A stretch of 64,000 nucleotides of DNA from Agromyces laixinhei (lineage in GTDB: Bacteria; Actinomycetota; Actinomycetes; Actinomycetales; Microbacteriaceae), in assembly GCF_006337065.1 (NCBI RefSeq), contig NZ_CP040872.1, positions 62,001-126,000 of the forward strand. The letters run 5' to 3'. The notes beneath the pieces are model-generated. The model was not told the DNA's origin, did no database searches, and was given only the letters and a program-made list of their open reading frames with translations. Each line of letters opens with the position of its first letter. Positions within the stretch are counted from its first letter, which is position 1. Positions 9,908 to 18,584 of the stretch are shown piece by piece. A program made the position numbers and the translations under genes.

Positions 9908-11353
9908 ATGCGCGCACAGCCGATGGGCCGTCTTGGTCGTCTCGATCGACGGTCGTGGCTCGGCAAAGTGCGCGACGCGGTCGACGGGCTCGTCAAGCAC
10001 TCGCCGTCTCGGTTCGCGATCCTCATCTTCGCGGCGCTGATCCTCGTCACCACGCTCCTGTTGTCGCTGCCGATCGCGCGGGCTGGTGAACGCAGTGTCA
10101 GCCCGCTGGCCGATGCCTTCTTCACCGCCGTCGCGACGATCTGCGTCACCGGCCTCAGCACCGTGGATATGGCGACGTACTGGTCGCCGTTCGGCAACGC
10201 GGTGGTCTTCATCGGCATGAACGTCGGCGGAATGGGCGTGCTGACCCTCGCGTCCATCCTCGGCCTCGTGATCTCGCGCCGGCTGGGGCTCCGCGCCAAG
10301 CTCATGGCCGCGAGCGACACGAACCCGTCGCGTCTGCACGTCGGCCCGGTGTCCGAGCGTCAGGCGGTCCGCTTGGGCGAGGTGGGCGGGCTCCTCGTCA
10401 CCGTCGCGGTGAGCACCCTGGCGATCGAGGCGGTGATCACCCTGGCGATGATCCCGAGCGTGCTCGCCGCCGGCTACGACCTCGGCACGAGCATCTGGTA
10501 CTCGGCGTACTACTCGGTGAGCGCATTCACGAACACGGGGTTCGCCCCCAACGTTGCCGGCCCGGTGCAGTTCTTCGACGACTACTGGTTCCAGTCGCTC
10601 CTGATGATCGGCGTGTTCCTCGGCAGTGTCGGCTTCCCGGTCATCTTCGCCCTCTCCAAGCTGTGGCGGAATCCCCGCCGGTGGAGCGTGCACGTGAAGC
10701 TCACCCTGGCGACCACGGGCATCCTCTTCGCACTCGGTGCCATCGCGTTCCTCGTGCTCGAGTACGACAACCCGAAGACCTACGGGGGCTTCAGCTTCGG
10801 CAAGACGCTGTTCGAGGCCCTGTTCATGTCGACCATGACCAGGTCGGGTGGGTTCTCGACCATCAACATGCACGACCTCAACAGCTCGAGCCTGCTCGTC
10901 TCCGACATGCTCATGTTCGTCGGCGGCGGCTCGGCCTCCACCGCGGGCGGCATCAAGGTGACCACTCTGGCGGTGCTCTTCCTTGCGGCGATCGCCGAGG
11001 CTCGCGGTGCCCCCTCGATGGAGGCGTTCGGACGGCGCATCCCCCGCGACATGCTTCGACTCGCGGTGAGCGTCGTGCTGTGGGGCGCGACGATCGTGGC
11101 CGTCTCGACGATCATCCTGACCCAGATGACGAAGGCTCCCCTCGACTTCGTGTTGTTCGACGTGATCTCGGGCTTCGCCACGTGCGGGCTCTCGACGGGA
11201 TTCACCGCCGACCTTCCACCCGAAGGCAAATACGTCATGGCCGCCACGATGTTCATGGGGCGGGTTGGTACAGTGACACTCGCCGCCGCGCTGGCGGCGA
11301 GCCAGCGCCGGCAGTTGTACAAGCGTCCGGAAGAGAGGCCCATCGTTGGTTGA
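9908..11353 (+). CDS. TrkH/KtrB-type potassium uptake channel subunit
   Basis: 481 aa membrane protein. The four pore loops that form the K+ selectivity filter can be read in order: ATICVTGLSTVD, SAFTNTGFAPN, TMTRSGGFST and GFATCGLSTGF, each with its filter glycine. About eight to ten helices surround them. It forms the ion-conducting dimer and needs the cytosolic nucleotide-binding ring encoded by the next gene. ATG at 9908 follows a purine-rich AGAGGGGG site. The stop overlaps the next start by 8 nt, so the two subunits are translationally coupled. Confidence 0.93.
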   Translation: MRAQPMGRLGRLDRRSWLGKVRDAVDGLVKHSPSRFAILIFAALILVTTLLLSLPIARAGERSVSPLADAFFTAVATICVTGLSTVDMATYWSPFGNAVVFIGMNVGGMGVLTLASILGLVISRRLGLRAKLMAASDTNPSRLHVGPVSERQAVRLGEVGGLLVTVAVSTLAIEAVITLAMIPSVLAAGYDLGTSIWYSAYYSVSAFTNTGFAPNVAGPVQFFDDYWFQSLLMIGVFLGSVGFPVIFALSKLWRNPRRWSVHVKLTLATTGILFALGAIAFLVLEYDNPKTYGGFSFGKTLFEALFMSTMTRSGGFSTINMHDLNSSSLLVSDMLMFVGGGSASTAGGIKVTTLAVLFLAAIAEARGAPSMEAFGRRIPRDMLRLAVSVVLWGATIVAVSTIILTQMTKAPLDFVLFDVISGFATCGLSTGFTADLPPEGKYVMAATMFMGRVGTVTLAAALAASQRRQLYKRPEERPIVG

Positions 11354-12014
11354 TCGAATCAGGCACGACGCCCCGGTGCTCGTGATCGGCCTCGGCCGAT
11401 TCGGCGCGGCCACCGCGGGTCAGCTCGACCGGCTCGGCCGCGAAGTCCTCGCGGTCGACGAGAGCGAAGCCCTCGTGCAGAAGTGGTCTGATCGGGTCAC
11501 GCACGCGGTCGTCGCCGACGCCCGATCGATCGATGCGCTCAAGCAGATCGGCGCGCAGGACTTCTCCATCGCGGTCTGCGCGGTGGGTTCGTCGATCGAG
11601 GCATCTGTGCTCATCACGGCGAACCTCGTCGACCTGAAGATCCCGCAGATCTGGACGAAGGCGATCTCGGCCTCGCACGGCAAGATCCTGCAGCGCATCG
11701 GCGCGAGCCACGTGATCTACCCCGAGCGCGAAGCGGGCGAACGCACCGCACACCTCGTGAGCGGACGCATGCTCGACTTCATCGAGTTCGACGATGACTT
11801 CGCCCTCGTGAAGATGTATCCGCCGAAGCCGATCAGGGGCAAGAACCTCACCGAGTCGGGAGTGCGATCCAAGCACCGCGTCACGGTGGTCGGCGTGAAG
11901 AGTCCCGGCAAGCCGTTCACCTATGCGACCGAGAACACCGTGGTCTCCAACCACGACCTCATCATCGTCTCGGGCACCGAGGGCGACATCGAGAAGTTCG
12001 CGGCGCTCGAGTAG
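11346..12014 (+). CDS. TrkA/KtrA-type regulatory subunit of potassium uptake
   Basis: 222 aa cytosolic RCK protein. The Rossmann nucleotide-binding motif VLVIGLGRFGAATAGQL (GxGxxG) lies at residues 12-28, followed by an acidic residue region VDESEALV for ribose binding; the RCK_C domain occupies about 140-220 (MYPPKPIRGKNLTESG). It gates the TrkH-type channel in response to nucleotides. The start is TTG at 11346, inside the end of trkH; AGAGAGG about 10 nt upstream can serve as ribosome site. No other start gives the full Rossmann strand. Confidence 0.92.
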   Translation: MVDRIRHDAPVLVIGLGRFGAATAGQLDRLGREVLAVDESEALVQKWSDRVTHAVVADARSIDALKQIGAQDFSIAVCAVGSSIEASVLITANLVDLKIPQIWTKAISASHGKILQRIGASHVIYPEREAGERTAHLVSGRMLDFIEFDDDFALVKMYPPKPIRGKNLTESGVRSKHRVTVVGVKSPGKPFTYATENTVVSNHDLIIVSGTEGDIEKFAALE

Positions 12015-12044
12015 TGCACCGGATGCCGCGTCTTGATGCGGTGA

Positions 12045-12440
12045 TCAGCCGGCGAACATCAGCACGAGACCGACGGCGGCCGACGCCGCGGCGATGCCGA
12101 TGAAGACGATCCCGAGGATGCGGATCACCCGACGACCCGGCGGCGGCTCGTGGAGTCGCAAGCGGTAGGGCTCCCGCTCCTTGTAGTACGCGGGCTCTTC
12201 GTCGGGCCGGGTCACGTGCGCACGCTCGTCCTCGCTCAGGCGGCGCGACTGGAAACCGTCGTCGGTGAACCACCGCACGACGCTGCCGCCGTCTTCATCG
12301 ATGACGACCGCCTCGGTGCGCAGCCAACGGCCATCGGCCAGACGGATGAGGAGCGCGAGCCCCAGCAGCACGAGCCCTGCGGCGAGCGCGAACCATCCGA
12401 TGACCTCGGCGATCACCGAGACGGTATCCGCCGCATTCAT
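12045..12440 (-). CDS. uncharacterised membrane protein, two helices
   Basis: 131 aa from ATG 12440 (MNAADTVSVIAEVIGWFALA). A hydrophobic helix at about 8-35, a polar charged middle (residues 40-95, including EAVVIDEDGGSVVRWFTDDG and EEPAYYKEREPYRLRLHEPP) and a second helix at about 105-130 (VIRILGIVFIGIAAASAAVGLVL). No family is recognised. The start was chosen because TACGTT lies 6 nt upstream (leaderless), while a longer frame adds non-conserved residues. Confidence 0.7.
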   Translation of the reverse strand: MNAADTVSVIAEVIGWFALAAGLVLLGLALLIRLADGRWLRTEAVVIDEDGGSVVRWFTDDGFQSRRLSEDERAHVTRPDEEPAYYKEREPYRLRLHEPPPGRRVIRILGIVFIGIAAASAAVGLVLMFAG

Positions 12441-12624
12441 GAGGTAAACGTATCGCCCCGCGAACACTGTCGAACGCACCGACGGCGAGTACGTCTGGGG
12501 TGGCGCCTTTCAGGATCGCGTTGCCGAAACGAGTGCGGATGTGCCGCGCTCGCTCGACCTCGAGGATCTCGGTCGGGCTCGCCATCCGGCCGAACCACAC
12601 CGTGTATCGCGCCCCGACCGTGCG

Positions 12625-13203
12625 TCAAACCCCACGGTTTCCACTCGACCCCTGGGCACCCAGCCCGTCTCGCTCGAGCCATGCCGCAGACGTCGCCCCG
12701 TCGAACGGAGCGTCTCGCCGCTGCACCGCACGAAGCACGGCGTCGGCGTCGGCACGAGCACGCGCCACGACCTCGGGCGGGTACCCGAACTCCACCGCAT
12801 GCTCGGCGAACTCGTCTTCGTCCTCGATGAACGCCGGCGCACCTGCACGCTCGACGACGTCGAGATCGAGGTCGACGTACGAGAGCGTGGGCACCGAGGC
12901 ATCCGCTCGCCACTCGGAAACCGTCGCGATGTCGACGTAGATGCCGACCCCCCGCGGGTGCCCCGTGCAGAACGTGGCCGCCCAGCCCTCGCGTGGGAAG
13001 AGCGTCACCGAGTCCCACGTCGCGATGAAGCCGTGACCCGGTCGGTCGAACCGGGTGCCCGCGGGGAATCCGATCCAGTCGCCGTGCTCGTCGGAGCCGA
13101 GCCAGCGCCCGTCGAACTCCCAGTGCGGTTGCTCGGGCCATTTCATCGCTCGCACGCGCACGAGGTCTCCGGGGACACTGGGACGGTCATCCGGGCTGCT
13201 CAT
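12625..13203 (-). CDS. DUF402-domain protein
   Basis: 192 aa from ATG 13203. The segment WDSVTLFPREGWAATFCTGH, then YVDIATVSEW, SYVDLDLDVVERAGAPAFIEDEDEFAEHA is the DUF402 signature, a family including nucleoside tri/diphosphate phosphatases and RNA-binding FomD-like proteins. The conserved acidic residues (YVDI, YVDLDLDV, EDEDEF) that bind divalent metal in characterised members are present. Specific activity is not predictable. ATG lies 6 nt after TACGGT (leaderless), divergent from rlmC with only 33 bp between starts. Confidence 0.88.
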   Translation of the reverse strand: MSSPDDRPSVPGDLVRVRAMKWPEQPHWEFDGRWLGSDEHGDWIGFPAGTRFDRPGHGFIATWDSVTLFPREGWAATFCTGHPRGVGIYVDIATVSEWRADASVPTLSYVDLDLDVVERAGAPAFIEDEDEFAEHAVEFGYPPEVVARARADADAVLRAVQRRDAPFDGATSAAWLERDGLGAQGSSGNRGV

Positions 13204-13236
13204 CCGACCACCGTATCCGCACCTACGCTGGAACCC

Positions 13237-14361
13237 GTGGACTGCTCCTACTTCGACGCCGGGCGCTGCACCTCGTGCTCGCTCATGGGGCAGCCCTACG
13301 AGCGACAGCTCGCCGACAAGCAGCGGCATGCCGAAGAGCTTCTCGCCGCGCACGACGGCCTCGACTGGCTGCCACCGGTCGGCAGCAGCGAAGCCGGCTA
13401 CCGCAACAAGGCGAAGATGGTGATCGGCGGCACCGTCGACGCTCCGACGATCGGCATCCTCGATGCCGACGGCCACGGCATCGACCTCGAGGCGTGCGGC
13501 ATCTGCTCACCGGGCCACCGGGCGGCGTTCCCCGTGATCTCGGCGTTCATCACGCGGGCAGGGCTCATCCCCTACGACGTGCCGAGCCGCAGGGGCGAAC
13601 TCAAGCACCTGATCATCACCGAGTCGCCCGACGGCGAGCTCATGGTGCGCTTCGTCGTGCGCTCGACCGAGCCGGTCAGTCGCATCCGCAAGCACCTGCC
13701 GTGGCTGCTCGCCGCACTGCCCGACGCCCGCGTCGTCACGGCGAACGTGTTGCCCGAGCACAAGGCGGTGCTCGAGGGCGCGCACGAGATCGTCTTCACC
13801 GAGGCATCGACCCTGCCGATGCGGCTCGGCGACGTCACGATGCACCTGCGGCCGCAGAGCTTCTTCCAGACGAACACCGAGATCGCCGAGGCGCTCTACG
13901 TCGAGGCGCGCGACTGGGTGCGCGCGCTCGCGCCCGATTCGGCCTGGGACCTCTACTCCGGCGTCGGCGGCTTCGCCCTGCACATCGCGGATGCCGCGGC
14001 ATCCGTCACGGGAATCGAGACGAGCGTCGAAGCGGTCGCAAGCGCAGAGCTCAGCCGAACGGATGCCGCGCTCTCACGCGTGCGGTTCGAGGCGGGTGAC
14101 GCGACGGCCTTCGCGTCGGGCGCCGGCGCGGCCCCCGATCTCGTGATCGTGAACCCGCCCCGGCGGGGCATCGGCCGTGAGCTGAGTGGATGGCTCGAGG
14201 CATCCGCGGTTCGTCACGTGCTCTATTCGAGCTGCAACGCGGCCTCGCTCGCGCGCGACCTCGAGGCGATGCCGTCGCTGCGGCCGGTGCGCGGTCGAGT
14301 CTTCGACATGTTTCCGCAGACGACGCACTTCGAGGTGATGGTGCTGCTCGAGCGGGTCTGA
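13237..14361 (+). CDS. rlmC: 23S rRNA (uracil-C5)-methyltransferase, RlmC/RumB-like
   Basis: 374 aa SAM-dependent RNA methyltransferase. The N-terminus DCSYFDAGRCTSCSLMGQPY supplies three cysteines and CGICSPG at about residue 90 the rest of an Fe-S cluster site, as in RlmC-type enzymes without a TRAM domain. The SAM site WDLYSGVGGFALHIAD is near 235, the catalytic core VNPPRRGIGREL near 305, and the nucleophile in YSSCNAASLARDL near 330. The target is probably U747 (or an equivalent) of 23S rRNA; site specificity is family knowledge. GTG start 7 nt after TACGCT (leaderless). Confidence 0.9.
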   Translation: MDCSYFDAGRCTSCSLMGQPYERQLADKQRHAEELLAAHDGLDWLPPVGSSEAGYRNKAKMVIGGTVDAPTIGILDADGHGIDLEACGICSPGHRAAFPVISAFITRAGLIPYDVPSRRGELKHLIITESPDGELMVRFVVRSTEPVSRIRKHLPWLLAALPDARVVTANVLPEHKAVLEGAHEIVFTEASTLPMRLGDVTMHLRPQSFFQTNTEIAEALYVEARDWVRALAPDSAWDLYSGVGGFALHIADAAASVTGIETSVEAVASAELSRTDAALSRVRFEAGDATAFASGAGAAPDLVIVNPPRRGIGRELSGWLEASAVRHVLYSSCNAASLARDLEAMPSLRPVRGRVFDMFPQTTHFEVMVLLERV

Positions 14362-14463
14362 GCTCGAGGCCAGGTCCTCCCTCTGCCGCGTTCGAAATCA
14401 GCCGTGTTCAGGCATTCTCTTCCGACATGAGCTACGCTGGAAGGTCACGTCGAAGGAGGTGAC

Positions 14464-14715
14464 ATGAGGAGAATCACACCGTTCTTCGCGACGATGATCG
14501 TCGCGAGCTGGTTGTTCGTGATCGGCTTCGCGGTCGGTTTCGAGGGCGAGCTGGCAGCCGACCCGGCGCTCACCCGCGAACACCCCGACGCGCTGTTCGC
14601 CGGGCTCGCCATGGGCCTCGGCGCCGTCGGTGCTGCGCTCGTGATCGTCGCCGGTGTGCGGCTCACGACGGCGCTCGTCAGAACCCGCTCCGACAAGGCG
14701 CACGCCGCGCACTGA
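14464..14715 (+). CDS. small two-helix membrane protein, unknown function
   Basis: 83 aa, MRRITPFFATMIVASWLFVI at the start, with a helix at about 6-28, a short polar loop (EGELAADPALTREHPDALF) and a second helix at about 45-68, then a basic tail. No family is recognised. A very strong ribosome site GAAGGAGGTGAC precedes ATG 14464, unusual in this window where many genes are leaderless. It is followed by an intrinsic terminator. Confidence 0.8.
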   Translation: MRRITPFFATMIVASWLFVIGFAVGFEGELAADPALTREHPDALFAGLAMGLGAVGAALVIVAGVRLTTALVRTRSDKAHAAH

Positions 14716-14735
14716 CCCCGCGACACATCCTTTCA

Positions 14736-14764
14736 GGAGGGCCGGCGACGCCCTCCCCGCTTTT
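14736..14764 (+). terminator. intrinsic terminator after the small membrane protein gene
   Basis: Perfect 7-bp stem GGAGGGC / GCCCTCC with 7-nt loop (14736-14756), followed by ccgctttt. It lies 21 bp after the stop codon and partly overlaps a degenerate copy of the TTCTCAGGAG repeat. Confidence 0.7.
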
Positions 14765-14847
14765 CTCAGGAGCTGCCACTCACGAACGCACCCTTCTCAG
14801 GAGATTTCGCCCGTTTCCGACCGGATCTGACCGAAAACTCCTGAGAA
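14763..14847 (-). repeat. triple TTCTCAGGAG repeat element, copy 1
   Basis: Copies of TTCTCAGGAG at 14763-14772 and 14794-14803 and its reverse complement at 14838-14847. Gaps are 21 and 34 nt. Read on the minus strand the order is A, 34 nt, A', 21 nt, A', identical to copies 2 and 3. It sits between the converging ends of the small membrane protein gene and proC. A transcript could form a 10-bp hairpin, with two alternative partners for the first arm. Confidence 0.85.
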
Positions 14848-14880
14848 GAGTGGTTGCGACGGCGACGACGCGGGCGAACG

Positions 14881-15732
14881 TCAGGCTCCGGCGGCGAGCT
14901 CGCGCGCGCGGGCGAGGGCGGCATCGGTCGCCCGGTCGAAGATCTGCTTGAGCGACGCCGACTCGAGCAACGCGACCGCGCGCTCGGTCGTGCCGTTCGG
15001 GCTCGTCACCCGGCGGCGCAGTTCGCCGGGGCCGTCGTCTGATGCGGCGAGCAGCTCGCTCGCACCGCGGAACGTGCCCTCGACCATGACCGCCGCCTGC
15101 TCGGGCGTGAATCCCTTGCCGACCGCTGTCGCCGTGAGCTGCTCGATCAGGTAGAAGACGTAGGCGGGGCCCGATCCCGAGATCGTCGAGAGCGCGTCGA
15201 TCTGATCCTCCGGCACGACGAGCACCTCGCCGACGGTCTCGAAGAGCGCCACCGCGAGCGCGAGGTCGGCGTCGCTCGCGCGCGTGCCCGCCGAGATGCC
15301 CGTGACCGCTCGCCCGACGACGGCCGGCGTGTTCGGCATCGCGCGGATCACCGCGACGGACGCGGGCAGTAGCGACTCGAACGTCGCAACGGTGACCCCG
15401 GCCGCGACGCTCACGACGATCGTGCCGGGCACGAGCGCGTCGGCGATCTCCTCGAGCAGCGCGGGCACCATCGCGGGTTTCACGGCGACGACCACGATCT
15501 TCGCGCCGGCGACGGCCGTGCGATTGGCCGCGGCATCCGACTCGGTCGCGAATGCCGCGACGCCCGGAAGCTCCGCGAGCTCGGCCGCCTTCTCAGCACC
15601 GCGATTCGTTGCACGGATGCCGCCGTCGACCTCGATGCCCGGCTGCAGCAGGCCGGTGAGGATGGCGCGGGCCATCGACCCGGCGCCGAGGAACGCGATC
15701 GCGGGCAGACGGACGGTGGCTTCGGCACTCAT
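14881..15732 (-). CDS. proC: pyrroline-5-carboxylate reductase
   Basis: 283 aa, the usual length. Catalyses the last step of proline synthesis, NAD(P)H-dependent reduction of P5C. The Rossmann motif AFLGAGSMARAILTGLL is at residues 13-29, the segment VVVAVKPAMVPALLEEI at about 80, and the conserved RAMPNTPAVVGRAVTGIS near 125. The C-terminal dimerisation domain holds the proC signature around ISGSGPAYVFYLIEQL. ATG 15732 lies 6 nt after TAGGAT (leaderless). Divergent from the CDF gene. Confidence 0.95.
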   Translation of the reverse strand: MSAEATVRLPAIAFLGAGSMARAILTGLLQPGIEVDGGIRATNRGAEKAAELAELPGVAAFATESDAAANRTAVAGAKIVVVAVKPAMVPALLEEIADALVPGTIVVSVAAGVTVATFESLLPASVAVIRAMPNTPAVVGRAVTGISAGTRASDADLALAVALFETVGEVLVVPEDQIDALSTISGSGPAYVFYLIEQLTATAVGKGFTPEQAAVMVEGTFRGASELLAASDDGPGELRRRVTSPNGTTERAVALLESASLKQIFDRATDAALARARELAAGA

Positions 15733-15811
15733 GCGCCCATCCTAGGTTCGGAGTCTGATGCTGTGGTCGACGCGCACATCGCCCACCCGACGCGCCGCTT
15801 AGGATTGCTCC

Positions 15812-16774
15812 ATGAGCGCATCGGGCGGCACCAAGGCCATCATCGCGGCATTCCTGGCGAACACGGGCATCGCCCTCACGAAGTTCATCGCCTGGTTCTT
15901 CTCCGGGTCGGCCTCGATGCTCGCCGAGGCGGTGCACTCGGTCGCCGACGCGGGCAACCAGCTGCTCCTCATCCTCGGCGGGCGCCAGGCGAAGAAGAAG
16001 GCCGACAAGGAGCATCCCTTCGGCTACGGCCGCGAGCGGTACGTCTACGCGTTCGTCGTCTCGATCATCCTCTTCTCGGTCGGCGGCATCTTCTCGATCT
16101 ACGAGGGCGTCGACAAGCTGACGCACCCGCACGAGCTCGAGAACGCGTGGCTGCCGTTGCTCGTGCTGACGATCGCGATCGTGCTCGAGTCGTTCTCGCT
16201 GCGCACCGCGGTCAAGGAGTCGAACCTCGTGCGCGGTCGTCAGAGCTGGGTGCAGTTCGTGCGCCGGGCGAAGGCGCCGGAACTGCCCGTCGTGCTGCTC
16301 GAAGACATCGCGGCCCTGATCGGCCTCGTCTTCGCGTTCATCGCGGTCGGCCTCACCGTCATCACCGGAAACCCCCTGTTCGATGCGATCGGCACCCTCA
16401 TGATCGGCACGCTCCTCGTGCTCGTCGCCATCGTGCTCGGCATCGAGACGAAGTCGCTGCTCGTCGGTGAGGGCGCCAACGACGACGACCTGGCCCGCAT
16501 CGAGCAGGCGATCCTCGCCGGTCCCGAAGTCGAGCGCATCATCCACATGAAGACCCTGTACCTCGGACCCGACGAACTGCTCGTCGGGGCGAAGCTCGGC
16601 TTCGCCGCCGACGCACGGCTGCTCGAGGTTGCGGCCGCGACGAACGCGATCGAACACCGCATCCGCGACGCGGCGCCGTCGGCGCGGGTCATCTACATCG
16701 AGCCCGACGTCTACGTCGAGCCGAACCACCCCGCCCCGCCGACCGACGCCATCGTCATCAAGGGCCTCGAGTGA
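15812..16774 (+). CDS. cation diffusion facilitator transporter (SLC30A9-like branch)
   Basis: 320 aa. Six helices in the first 220 residues and a cytosolic CDF dimerisation domain after. In TM2 the metal site reads AEAVHSVADAGNQ (HxxxD); in TM5 the equivalent is LLEDIAALIG, with Glu-Asp in place of the HxxxD of zinc exporters, as in the ZnT9-like branch. HPFGYGRERYVYAF follows TM2. Substrate may be Zn, Mn or another cation; the changed site makes prediction unsafe. ATG 15812 is 6 nt after TAGGAT (leaderless). Confidence 0.9.
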   Translation: MSASGGTKAIIAAFLANTGIALTKFIAWFFSGSASMLAEAVHSVADAGNQLLLILGGRQAKKKADKEHPFGYGRERYVYAFVVSIILFSVGGIFSIYEGVDKLTHPHELENAWLPLLVLTIAIVLESFSLRTAVKESNLVRGRQSWVQFVRRAKAPELPVVLLEDIAALIGLVFAFIAVGLTVITGNPLFDAIGTLMIGTLLVLVAIVLGIETKSLLVGEGANDDDLARIEQAILAGPEVERIIHMKTLYLGPDELLVGAKLGFAADARLLEVAAATNAIEHRIRDAAPSARVIYIEPDVYVEPNHPAPPTDAIVIKGLE

Positions 16775-16938
16775 CGCGAGCCGATCGCACCGCCCTCGTA
16801 CTGCGGCACGACGCGGCGATCGGCCTCGGCAATCTGGGCCCCACACTCGAAGCGCACGGGTTCGAGGTCGTCACGGTCGACGTTCCATCGACGGATGTCG
16901 CGGCGTCACTCTGGGCCGAGGTCTTCAGAGGCGGCGCG
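16771..16938 (+). pseudogene. N-terminal remnant of a class I glutamine amidotransferase-like gene
   Basis: GTG at 16771 overlaps the CDF stop codon (GTGA). The frame reads TALVLRHDAAIGLGNLGPTL, then EAHGFEVVTVDVPSTDVAAS, the typical first strand and helix of class I glutamine amidotransferase-like proteins. After about 50 residues the similarity ends and the frame runs antisense through tadA. The catalytic Cys and His/Glu parts are absent. Most likely a deletion joined the truncated gene to the 3' end of tadA. Not expected to be functional. Confidence 0.6.
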
Positions 16939-16939
16939 C

Positions 16940-17407
16940 TCATGGCCGGCGCAGCGGATCCTCGAAGAAGTCGAGCAGCAGCTTCGCCGCGGCATCCGCT
17001 TCGACGCCCGCGAACACCTCGACCCGGTGATTCAGCCGCCGATCGCGAAGTACGTCGTAGAGGGAGCCGGCGGCGCCCGCCCGCTCGTCCCACGCGCCGA
17101 ACACGACGGTCGGGATGCGCGCCGCGAGGATCGCGCCGGCGCACATGACGCAGGGCTCGAGCGTGACGACGAGCGTGGACCCGGTGAGACGCCAGTCGCC
17201 CGTGACCTCGGCGGCCGTGCGAAGCGCCAGGAGCTCGGCGTGGGCCGTCGGATCGCCGAGCAGCTCACGCTCGTTCCGGCGGGCCGCGATCACCTCGCCT
17301 GAGTCGTCGACGACGATCGCGCCGACGGGCACATCCCGCGTGGCGGGCGCTTGGGCGGCCTCGGCGAGCGCGAGTCGCATCCACTCGCGGTGCTGCGGCA
17401 GCTCCAC
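16940..17407 (-). CDS. tadA: tRNA(adenine-34) deaminase
   Basis: 155 aa zinc enzyme that converts A34 to inosine in tRNA-Arg(ACG); the matching tRNA gene is at 22430-22502. Motifs HAELLAL and [10 protein letters not shown] supply the Zn ligands and catalytic Glu. GTG at 17407 is chosen because GGAGGGGGAG lies immediately upstream at good spacing; ATG at 17380 ([10 protein letters not shown]) is the alternative. The last codons run into the remnant of an unrelated gene on the other strand. Divergent from upp. Confidence 0.93.
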   Translation of the reverse strand: MELPQHREWMRLALAEAAQAPATRDVPVGAIVVDDSGEVIAARRNERELLGDPTAHAELLALRTAAEVTGDWRLTGSTLVVTLEPCVMCAGAILAARIPTVVFGAWDERAGAAGSLYDVLRDRRLNHRVEVFAGVEADAAAKLLLDFFEDPLRRP

Positions 17408-17452
17408 GATCTCCCCCTCCGTGCGACGACCCTCCGAACTAGACTCGAGCCT

Positions 17453-18088
17453 ATGCGAGTCCACGTTGCCGACCACCCGCTCATCACGCACAAGCTGACA
17501 GTGCTCCGCAACGTGAACACCCCGTCTCCGGTCTTCCGTTCGCTCGTCGAAGAGCTCATGACGCTGCTCGCGTACGAGGGCACTCGCGGGGTGCGGGTCG
17601 AGCCCGTCGAGATCATGACGCCCGTCGCCCCGACGACCGGGGTGCGCATCGCCGACCCGCGGCCGCTCATCGTTCCGATCCTGCGCGCGGGGCTCGGCAT
17701 GCTCGAGGGCATGACGAAGCTCGTGCCGACGGCAGAGGTCGGCTTCCTCGGCATGGCTCGCAACGAAGAGACGCTCGAGCCCACCACCTATGCCGAGCGC
17801 CTGCCCGACGACCTCAGCGACCGCCAATGCTTCGTGCTCGACCCGATGCTCGCCACCGGCGGCTCGCTCATCGCCGCGGTCGAGTTCCTCTTGAAGCGCG
17901 GGGCGACGGATGTCACGGCGATCTGCATCCTCGCGGCGCCCGAGGGGCTCGCGGCGGTCGAGAAGGCACTCGAGGGCCGGGGCGAGGTCTCCATCGTGCT
18001 CGGCGCCGTCGACGAGCGACTGAACGAGGTGGGCTACATCGTGCCAGGCCTCGGCGACGCCGGCGATCGGCTGTACGGCACGGTGTAA
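17453..18088 (+). CDS. upp: uracil phosphoribosyltransferase
   Basis: 211 aa, normal length. Salvages uracil to UMP with PRPP. Start [20 protein letters not shown], the segment [19 protein letters not shown], the PRPP-binding loop [19 protein letters not shown] and the uracil-site C-terminus [17 protein letters not shown] are all intact. ATG 17453 lies 7 nt after TAGACT (leaderless). Only 45 bp separate it from the divergent tadA start. Confidence 0.96.
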   Translation: MRVHVADHPLITHKLTVLRNVNTPSPVFRSLVEELMTLLAYEGTRGVRVEPVEIMTPVAPTTGVRIADPRPLIVPILRAGLGMLEGMTKLVPTAEVGFLGMARNEETLEPTTYAERLPDDLSDRQCFVLDPMLATGGSLIAAVEFLLKRGATDVTAICILAAPEGLAAVEKALEGRGEVSIVLGAVDERLNEVGYIVPGLGDAGDRLYGTV

Positions 18089-18584
18089 GGGTCTCCGCGG
18101 CATCCGCTGCCGAAGGATCTTCGAGCTTCGACACGCCCTGACGTGGGTGAAGCGCGGAAGATTTCTTCTTTTCGTCTTCTATCGCAGAGTCTTGCGAACG
18201 TTCCGCCGTGCTGAGCGATCCTGCCGGATGCCTCACGGCATCACGCACCGCGTGCGATGTCACACCCCGTCATGCGATGGTCACGAATTGACACATGCTC
18301 AGCGATCGGTTTGACTCTGCTCATGACAGACAACGCACGCAACCTGACCGCCCCCGGCGCTCTCAGGACGGCCGGCATGATGATGCCGGCGCGTGCCCCC
18401 ATGTGTTGTCGAATGTGCCGCTGACCGCGACCCCACCGCCGAGTTCCGCCGCCGATCCGCATCCAGATCGGCACCGACTCCTCTGAACCCACCGCAACCG
18501 GGGGTTCGCCCGGCCGTTCGGCCATTCGCTCGGACCCTGACTCTCGGGGCCCGTCGCTGCACCCTTCACGCAAGGATCCTCGTC
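18089..18584. other. intergenic and leader region before the winged-helix gene
   Basis: 496 bp. The first 230 bp include a pyrimidine-rich tract (tttcttcttttcgtcttct, about 18162-18180) without a clear element. From 18311 onward there is a possible promoter, a Cys-rich micro-ORF (18323-18424), and an 8-bp perfect hairpin inside it (GCCGGCAT-GATG-ATGCCGGC, 18371-18390). The 160 bp between the micro-ORF and the regulator gene have no clear feature. Confidence 0.5.
18323..18424 (+). CDS. 33-aa Cys-rich micro-ORF, candidate leader peptide
   Basis: ATG at 18323 opens a 33-codon frame, MTDNARNLTAPGALRTAGMM then MPARAPMCCRMCR, with three Cys in the last six residues before TGA. TTGACT ends 6 nt before the ATG, the same spacing as the leaderless starts elsewhere here. 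Actinobacteria use short leader peptides with terminal Cys codons for attenuation of sulfur genes; here the next gene is a winged-helix regulator, so the link is unproven. Codon use is not strongly coding-like, and chance cannot be excluded. Confidence 0.4.
   Translation: MTDNARNLTAPGALRTAGMMMPARAPMCCRMCR

Noticed and set aside
12441..12624. Short minus-strand frame (ASPTEILEVERARHIRTRFG) between two genes
   Set aside because: Has a coding-like look for about 35 codons but no family, no clear start context, and it runs into the gene downstream. Could be a remnant; not supported enough to list.
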